DNA from: an uncultured Pseudomonadota bacterium
GTDB lineage: Bacteria > Myxococcota_A > UBA796 > JAFGLY01
Assembly: GCA_937912125.1 (NCBI GenBank)
Contig: CALDOK010000346.1
Coordinates: 1 to 53,739, forward strand
Length of the DNA: 53,739 nt
Direction of reading: 5' to 3'
In this document: positions 49,911 through 53,739 of the stretch, piece by piece
Layout: each line of letters starts with the position of its first letter
Numbering within the stretch: the first letter of the stretch is position 1
The notes under the pieces: generated by a model
Told to the model about the DNA's origin: nothing
The model's database searches: none
The model's input: only the letters and a program-made list of their open reading frames with translations
Position numbers and translations under genes: made by a program

Positions 49911-51725
49911 CTAATGCTGGTGCTTGGGGTCGGCGCTGGGCGCACCCTCGAGGAACATGCCGCAGGTGGGGCATTTGCTGGGGCGCTCGCTGACCACCTC
50001 CGGGTGCATGGGGCAGGTGTAGGGGCCCCCCGCCGTGGCCTCGAGGAACATGCCGCAGGTGGGGCACTTGCCGGGTCGCTCACTCTGCACCTCGGGGTGC
50101 ATGGGGCAGGTGTAGGCGGCGGTCGTGGTGCCGTACACAGCCGCGAGCTCATCTGGCGTGCCGTCCCGCTCTTCGAGGAACATGCCGCAGTCGGGGCAGC
50201 GTCCGGGCCCGGCCTGGACGTGCTCGGGGTGCATGGGGCAGGAGGTTACCGTGGTCGGGGTGGGGGCGACCTCGTCGTCTTCCGCTCCATCGCCTCCATC
50301 CGCAGCGCGTAGGGCCAGCAGCTTCTGGACGGCCTCTTGCAGCTGGCTCTCGCTGTCGATGAGGAACTGGCCCGAGGTCACCACGACCTCGCCTGGCTTC
50401 AGCCCGTTGAGCACCTCGGTCAGGCGGTGGTCCGCGATGAGGCCCGTGGTCACCTCCCGCGGGGCGAAGCGGCCCTGGCCCAGGGCCACGAAGACCAGCT
50501 CGCGCTCGCCGGTGTGGATCACGGCCTCGGTGGGCACCGCGATGGTGTCCTCCTGGCGCCGGTACTGGACATACACGGTCGCGAACTGGCCAGGTCTGAG
50601 AATGGGCCGGGGGCGTTGAGCCGCGGCGTCCGCGGCGCCGTCGGCTCCAATGGCCCCGGCTTGGGTCGCCGCAGGTCGGCCCAAGCCCGGGTTGTCGAAC
50701 TCCAGGCGCACCCGCAGGGTGCGGCTCTTGGGGTTGAGGGTGGGGTAGATGTAGGCCACCTCTCCCTCGATGATGGTGCCCTTCTGGAAGCTCAGCTCCA
50801 TCTGAGCGGGCTGGCCCAGGGCCACCCAGGGGGCGTCGAACTCGTAGACCTCGGCCTCGACCCAGATGCTGGCCAGATCGCCGATGCGGTACAGATCCTG
50901 GCCCGCCTTGACCCGGGCGCCTTCCACCACGTTCTTGTGCAGCACGAAGCCCCCCGAGGGGGCGCGGATGGTGATGGTGCGGGCGGATTCGCCGGAGCTG
51001 GCCACGGCGTCGATGTCCCGCGCGCTGATGTCCCACAGCTCGAGCTTGCGGCGGGCGGAGCGCGCCAGGGGGCTGTCGGCGCCTTGGCTGCCCAGCGCCA
51101 GCAGGTACTCTTCCTGAGCCGAGACCAATTCAGGGGAGTAGATCTCGAAGAGCCGCTGCCCCGCGGTGACCTCGTCGCCGGTCTTGTCCACGAAGATGCG
51201 CTCCACCCAGCCGTCGAAGCGCAGGTTGACCACGCTCACTTCGTCCTCGGCCACCTGCACCTCGCCGATGGTGCGCAGGTGCCGGAAGATGGTCTGGCGC
51301 TGCACCACCTCGGTGCGGACCCCCATGTTCTGGACCACGACGGGATCGATGGTGACCATGCCGTTGCCCCCGGCGTTCAGCTCGTCCTGGTAGACGGGCA
51401 CCAGGTCCATGCCCATGGGGGACTTGCCAGGTTTGTCAGAGACGAAGTTGGGGTCCATGGGGGCGACCCAGTGGGAGATGACCCTCTCGCCGTCGGGGGG
51501 AGGCTCGCCCTCGTCGCCGCGCATCTTCATCGGTGTCAGGTTCATGTCGCAGATGGGGCAGATGCCAGGGTGGTCCTCGATCACCTGCGGGTGCATGCCA
51601 CAGGTCCAGAGCTGGTCGGCCTCGGCCTGGTCGGCCTGGTCCCCGGTGGCGCCTCCGTCGCAGGACACGACGAAGGCCAAGATGATGCTGACCAGGACCA
51701 TGAGAGTGAGGAAGCGGCGGTTCAT
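49911..51725 (-). CDS. cusB: CusB-type membrane fusion protein with metal-binding repeats at both ends
   Basis: This 604-residue periplasmic adaptor has a signal peptide with a lipobox-like end (FVVSC). Then comes an N-terminal metal-binding domain (CGMHPQV...CPICDMNL), a second degenerate one (APMDPNF...SPMGMDLVPV, as in CusB), and the beta-barrel/lipoyl/helical-hairpin adaptor (about 115-470). The C-terminal 110 residues hold three more heavy-metal-binding domains: CPMHPEH...CPDCGMFLEE (about 496), CPMHPEV...CPTCGMFLEA (about 540) and CPMHPEV...CPTCGMFLEG (about 571). The start at 51725 overlaps the cusC stop (ATGA). The long open frame upstream is cusC antiphase shadow. It probably delivers Cu/Ag to CusA. 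Confidence 0.92.
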   Translation of the reverse strand: MNRRFLTLMVLVSIILAFVVSCDGGATGDQADQAEADQLWTCGMHPQVIEDHPGICPICDMNLTPMKMRGDEGEPPPDGERVISHWVAPMDPNFVSDKPGKSPMGMDLVPVYQDELNAGGNGMVTIDPVVVQNMGVRTEVVQRQTIFRHLRTIGEVQVAEDEVSVVNLRFDGWVERIFVDKTGDEVTAGQRLFEIYSPELVSAQEEYLLALGSQGADSPLARSARRKLELWDISARDIDAVASSGESARTITIRAPSGGFVLHKNVVEGARVKAGQDLYRIGDLASIWVEAEVYEFDAPWVALGQPAQMELSFQKGTIIEGEVAYIYPTLNPKSRTLRVRLEFDNPGLGRPAATQAGAIGADGAADAAAQRPRPILRPGQFATVYVQYRRQEDTIAVPTEAVIHTGERELVFVALGQGRFAPREVTTGLIADHRLTEVLNGLKPGEVVVTSGQFLIDSESQLQEAVQKLLALRAADGGDGAEDDEVAPTPTTVTSCPMHPEHVQAGPGRCPDCGMFLEERDGTPDELAAVYGTTTAAYTCPMHPEVQSERPGKCPTCGMFLEATAGGPYTCPMHPEVVSERPSKCPTCGMFLEGAPSADPKHQH

Positions 51726-52990
51726 CGGTCGGCTCCGGTGGGGCGCGTGGTGTCCCCGGTGATCGCGCGTACGGCGGCCTGCTGCAGGTGGGTCTCGACG
51801 ACGGCGGCCAGGCGGGCCCGCTCCAGGTTCAACAGCTGGACCTCGGCCTGGTACAGGCTGGCGAAGTCCGCCTTGTCCACCCGATAGTCGGCGAGGGTGG
51901 TGGCCAGGGCCTGCTGGCCCGCCGGGAGCAGACGGTCGGTGTAGGTCTGTGCCTTGCCTTCGGCGCGCTGCCACGCGGCCCAGGCCGAGATCAGATCGGC
52001 GTGGATGGCGTCGAGCTGGGCTTCTCGCTGCCAGCGCGCCTGCGAAGCGGCCTCGAGCGCTGCGGACTCGGCGCCGCGCCCGACCCGCGCGGACTGGATG
52101 GTCAGGGGTACCGAGAGACCCAGGGACGCCAGATCGGTGCCGGGGTCGGTCGCGGTCTGGACGGTGCGCACCCGGTAGCCGGCCCACACCGTCAGATCGG
52201 GCTTGGCGTCCCGTCGCGCCAGGCGGGCGCGGAGCTCGGCGCTGCGCTCCATGGCCTCGAGTTGAGCCAGGGCCGGGCGTCGCTGCTCGGCCAGCACGAG
52301 CCACGCCTCCACGCCGTCGTCGGGCCGGAGCGTCCGCGCGGCGACGGTGTCGGGCGTGGTGAGATCGTCCAGGCTGCGGCGGTGGGCAGCGGCTGCCAGC
52401 GCCCCTTCGATCTGCTGCTCCTGCCGGTCGAAGTCCAGCAGCGAGTCTCGCAGCTCGTCGCGCAGCAGCTCCAGCCGGACCAGCGCGTGCTGGCCCGCGG
52501 CGCCGATCTCGTAGCGAGCGCGCACGGCGCCCACCAGATCCTCGGTGAGGGCGACGTGCTCCCGGGTGATCTGGCGGAGCTGGCGGACCAGGACCAGACG
52601 CCACCAGCTCTCTTCCACCGCCCGCACCAGGCGCAGGCGCGCCTCGGCCAGCTCGGCCTCGGCCACCTCCACCCTGGACTCGGCCACCTCCGCCCGCAGC
52701 GAACTCACCCCGGGGAAGGGGATGGTCTGCTGGGCCTTGAGCTGCAGCCCAGCCATGGGGTGCCCGTCCAGCGCCCAGCTCGTGGTGGGCACGTTGGAGT
52801 ACTCGAGCGCGGCCATGGGGTCAGGCCAGGCGTCCGCTGTGCTGGCCAGGGCCTCGAGCTCACGAACGCGAGCGTCCAGGGAGGCCAGGCCAGGGTTGAC
52901 CGCCAGCGCGTCGTCCGCGAGCCCGAAGGGGCCATCCCCGGCGAGGGCGCCGGTGACCAGGAGACACGCGAGGGCGATGGAGAGAGGCAT
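51722..52990 (-). CDS. cusC: CusC/TolC-family outer-membrane channel
   Basis: This 422-residue outer-membrane factor has a signal peptide (1-17, ALAG) followed by two repeats of long alpha-helical coiled coils with short strands, as in TolC/CusC (e.g. PGVSSLRAEVAESRVEVAEAELAEARLRLVRA; later SARVGRGAESAALEAASQARWQREAQLDA). No lipobox is seen. It is the first gene of the cusC-cusB-cusA transcript; its TGA overlaps the cusB ATG. A 303-bp upstream region holds a long dyad and a hairpin. Order C-B-A matches copper/silver efflux operons. Confidence 0.88.
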   Translation of the reverse strand: MPLSIALACLLVTGALAGDGPFGLADDALAVNPGLASLDARVRELEALASTADAWPDPMAALEYSNVPTTSWALDGHPMAGLQLKAQQTIPFPGVSSLRAEVAESRVEVAEAELAEARLRLVRAVEESWWRLVLVRQLRQITREHVALTEDLVGAVRARYEIGAAGQHALVRLELLRDELRDSLLDFDRQEQQIEGALAAAAHRRSLDDLTTPDTVAARTLRPDDGVEAWLVLAEQRRPALAQLEAMERSAELRARLARRDAKPDLTVWAGYRVRTVQTATDPGTDLASLGLSVPLTIQSARVGRGAESAALEAASQARWQREAQLDAIHADLISAWAAWQRAEGKAQTYTDRLLPAGQQALATTLADYRVDKADFASLYQAEVQLLNLERARLAAVVETHLQQAAVRAITGDTTRPTGADR

Positions 52991-53117
52991 CGGGCGCTCC
53001 GTTCAGTGCTTGTGGCCTTCGTGGCCTGTGAGCTCATTGTGAGCTGTGCAATGCCCATGCCAGGCGGGCCATTCGTCGAAAGACGGCCTTGCAAGGTGGC
53101 CGCGAGGACCACGCCTG

Positions 53118-53147
53118 AGAGTATTCGCCAGCGGTGGGGAATACTCT
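53118..53147. promoter_or_regulatory. AGAGTATTC-N12-GAATACTCT dyad (candidate metal-responsive operator)
   Basis: These perfect 9-bp inverted arms are separated by 12 bp (centres about two helical turns apart), roughly 128-157 bp before the cusC start. The AT-rich arms stand out in GC-rich DNA, which makes chance less likely. It could bind a dimeric copper-responsive regulator. A hairpin role is less likely since no T-run follows. Confidence 0.45.
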
Positions 53148-53230
53148 TCAGTGCACTCGGTCCGGAATACGGCCTGGCTGGCGGCGCCGGTCCCAGTCCT
53201 TGGGCGGCTGCTGGCAGGGGGCGACGACTC

Positions 53231-53266
53231 GCGCCCGATCGTCATCGCTGGATGAGGATCGGGCGC
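53231..53266 (-). terminator. Strong hairpin downstream of the metal-binding-domain gene
   Basis: Perfect 10-bp arms GCGCCCGATC / GATCGGGCGC enclose an inner CATC-GCTG-GATG stem-loop. The structure starts 27 bp after the stop codon of the His-rich gene (minus strand). No long T-run follows, but stem strength suggests a terminator or RNA 3'-end stabiliser. Confidence 0.6.
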
Positions 53267-53293
53267 GGGGATGCTGGAGGTGGCGCTGAGGCG

Positions 53294-53739
53294 CTACTCC
53301 GCGGCGGGTGCCGCAGCGGCGGCCTCGGCGGCGGCGGCTTCGGCGGCGGCCTTCTTGTGGGGACACTCGGCGTGGCCTTCGTGGCCTTCGTGGCCTTCGT
53401 GGCCTTCGTGGCCTTCGTGGTCGGCACGCTCGCCCTTGTTCTTGCAGTCGCAGTCCTCGGCGTGGGCTTCGCCTTCGGCGCCGGCCTTGTGGTGCGGGCA
53501 GTCCGCGTGGGCCGCCTCGACGTCCACGGCGGCGGCGTCCTCGGCCTTCACCAGGGCCATGCCACACTTGGGGCAGTCGGCGGGGACGTCGGACTCGACC
53601 CCATCGCACATGGGGCAGACGTACTTGACGGGGACGACCTGTTGGGCTTCCGGGGCGGTGGCGGTGGCGGTGGCGGTGGCGGCGGTGACGGCCTGCTCGA
53701 CGGGAGCGACCGTGGCGGTGGTGGGCTGGGCGGTGTCGG
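53294..53739 (-). CDS. His-rich heavy-metal-binding-domain protein, 5' end beyond window
   Basis: The frame is open to the window end, so the N-terminus (probably with a signal peptide) is missing. Visible order: a Thr/Ala/Pro linker with alternating AT repeats, a heavy-metal-binding domain (YVCPMCDGVESDVPADCPKCGMAL), a Cys/His-rich stretch (HADCPHHKAG, EDCDCKNK), five HEG units followed by HAECPHKK, and an Ala/Glu-rich tail. It probably binds Cu or Ag in the periplasm. It precedes cusCBA on the same strand but is separated by a strong hairpin. Starting at the internal ATG 53611 would cut the CPMC motif, which argues for the longer protein. Confidence 0.75.
   Translation of the reverse strand, partial: DTAQPTTATVAPVEQAVTAATATATATAPEAQQVVPVKYVCPMCDGVESDVPADCPKCGMALVKAEDAAAVDVEAAHADCPHHKAGAEGEAHAEDCDCKNKGERADHEGHEGHEGHEGHEGHAECPHKKAAAEAAAAEAAAAAPAAE
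53371..53420. repeat. 9-bp tandem repeat (about 5.6 copies) encoding HEG units
   Basis: CGTGGCCTT is repeated five times plus CGTGG with no mismatches, inside the His-rich metal-binding gene. It encodes His-Glu-Gly on the minus strand. Copy-number change would keep the reading frame and alter the number of His residues. Confidence 0.9.

Larger units (their letters stand above)
52991..53293. promoter_or_regulatory. 303-bp region upstream of the copper efflux operon
   Basis: The region holds a terminator-like hairpin for the upstream metal-binding gene (53231-53266), a 9-bp inverted repeat (53118-53147) and a doubtful open frame (53003-53245) ending in a His-rich tail 12 bp before cusC. It probably contains the cus promoter. 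A regulator gene is not present in the window. Confidence 0.5.

Noticed and set aside
46278..50312. 1344-codon open frame antisense to cusA
   Set aside because: Same shadow effect; cusA motifs on the other strand are unambiguous and the antisense product has no recognisable domain.

Overview
The window is GC-rich (roughly 70% by eye), densely coding DNA. It most likely comes from a member of the Myxococcota, probably an uncultured or poorly sampled lineage. The evidence is protein tails of the MYXO-CTERM kind (short Cys motif, hydrophobic helix, Arg cluster) on three secreted proteins, a MopE-type Cys/Asp-rich calcium-binding repeat protein, an Asp-box (BNR) repeat surface protein pair, a membrane Ser/Thr kinase, many small lipoproteins and a type-B SdhCAB. 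No rRNA, tRNA, CRISPR array, transposase or integrase was seen. Several antisense frames run open for 2-4 kb, which is the usual shadow effect of very high GC.

Layout. (1) 1-2022: the 3' end of ablB (beta-lysine N-acetyltransferase), a MarR regulator, and a convergent HEXXH protein resembling EF-P hydroxylase EpmC. (2) 2250-12167: a same-strand surface block of two 800-residue BNR proteins, a kinase with a C-terminal LytTR-like domain beyond a membrane helix, a MopE-like repeat protein and an OmpA-domain protein with a duplicated module. (3) 12229-17259: three SGNH hydrolases, a 39-residue DUF5989-like membrane peptide and a zinc-ribbon membrane protein. (4) 17260-21222: a Tat-exported, apparently soluble group-1-like [NiFe] hydrogenase (small, large, maturation protease) with a convergent tatB. 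(5) 21313-26463: sugar genes (GH3 glycosidase, PfkB kinase, 2-hydroxyacid dehydrogenase, HAD phosphatase). (6) 26460-30584: two tandem PAS/GAF/HD-GYP c-di-GMP phosphodiesterase-like sensors. (7) 30652-35862: succinate dehydrogenase sdhB/sdhA/sdhC and a UbiB-like kinase. (8) 36022-46331: AlkD-like repair protein, lipoproteins, archaeal-type ProRS, transketolase, an arylsulfotransferase-like lipoprotein and a propeller-like lipoprotein. (9) 46470-53739: a Cu/Ag-type RND efflux operon (cusC-cusB-cusA) preceded by a metal-binding-domain gene that runs off the window.

How it fits together. The organism appears to respire with menaquinone-type SdhCAB, can oxidise or evolve H2 in the periplasm, and invests heavily in surface proteins, envelope acyl/glycan modification and periplasmic copper defence. 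The least ordinary elements are: the kinase-TM-LytTR fusion; the ~100-residue double EF-hand insertion in the CusA periplasmic domain; the CusB-like adaptor carrying metal-binding repeats at both ends; the Cys-rich medial-cluster region of the hydrogenase small subunit; a C11 tract just before its ribosome-binding site; and a long dyad in front of the copper operon.
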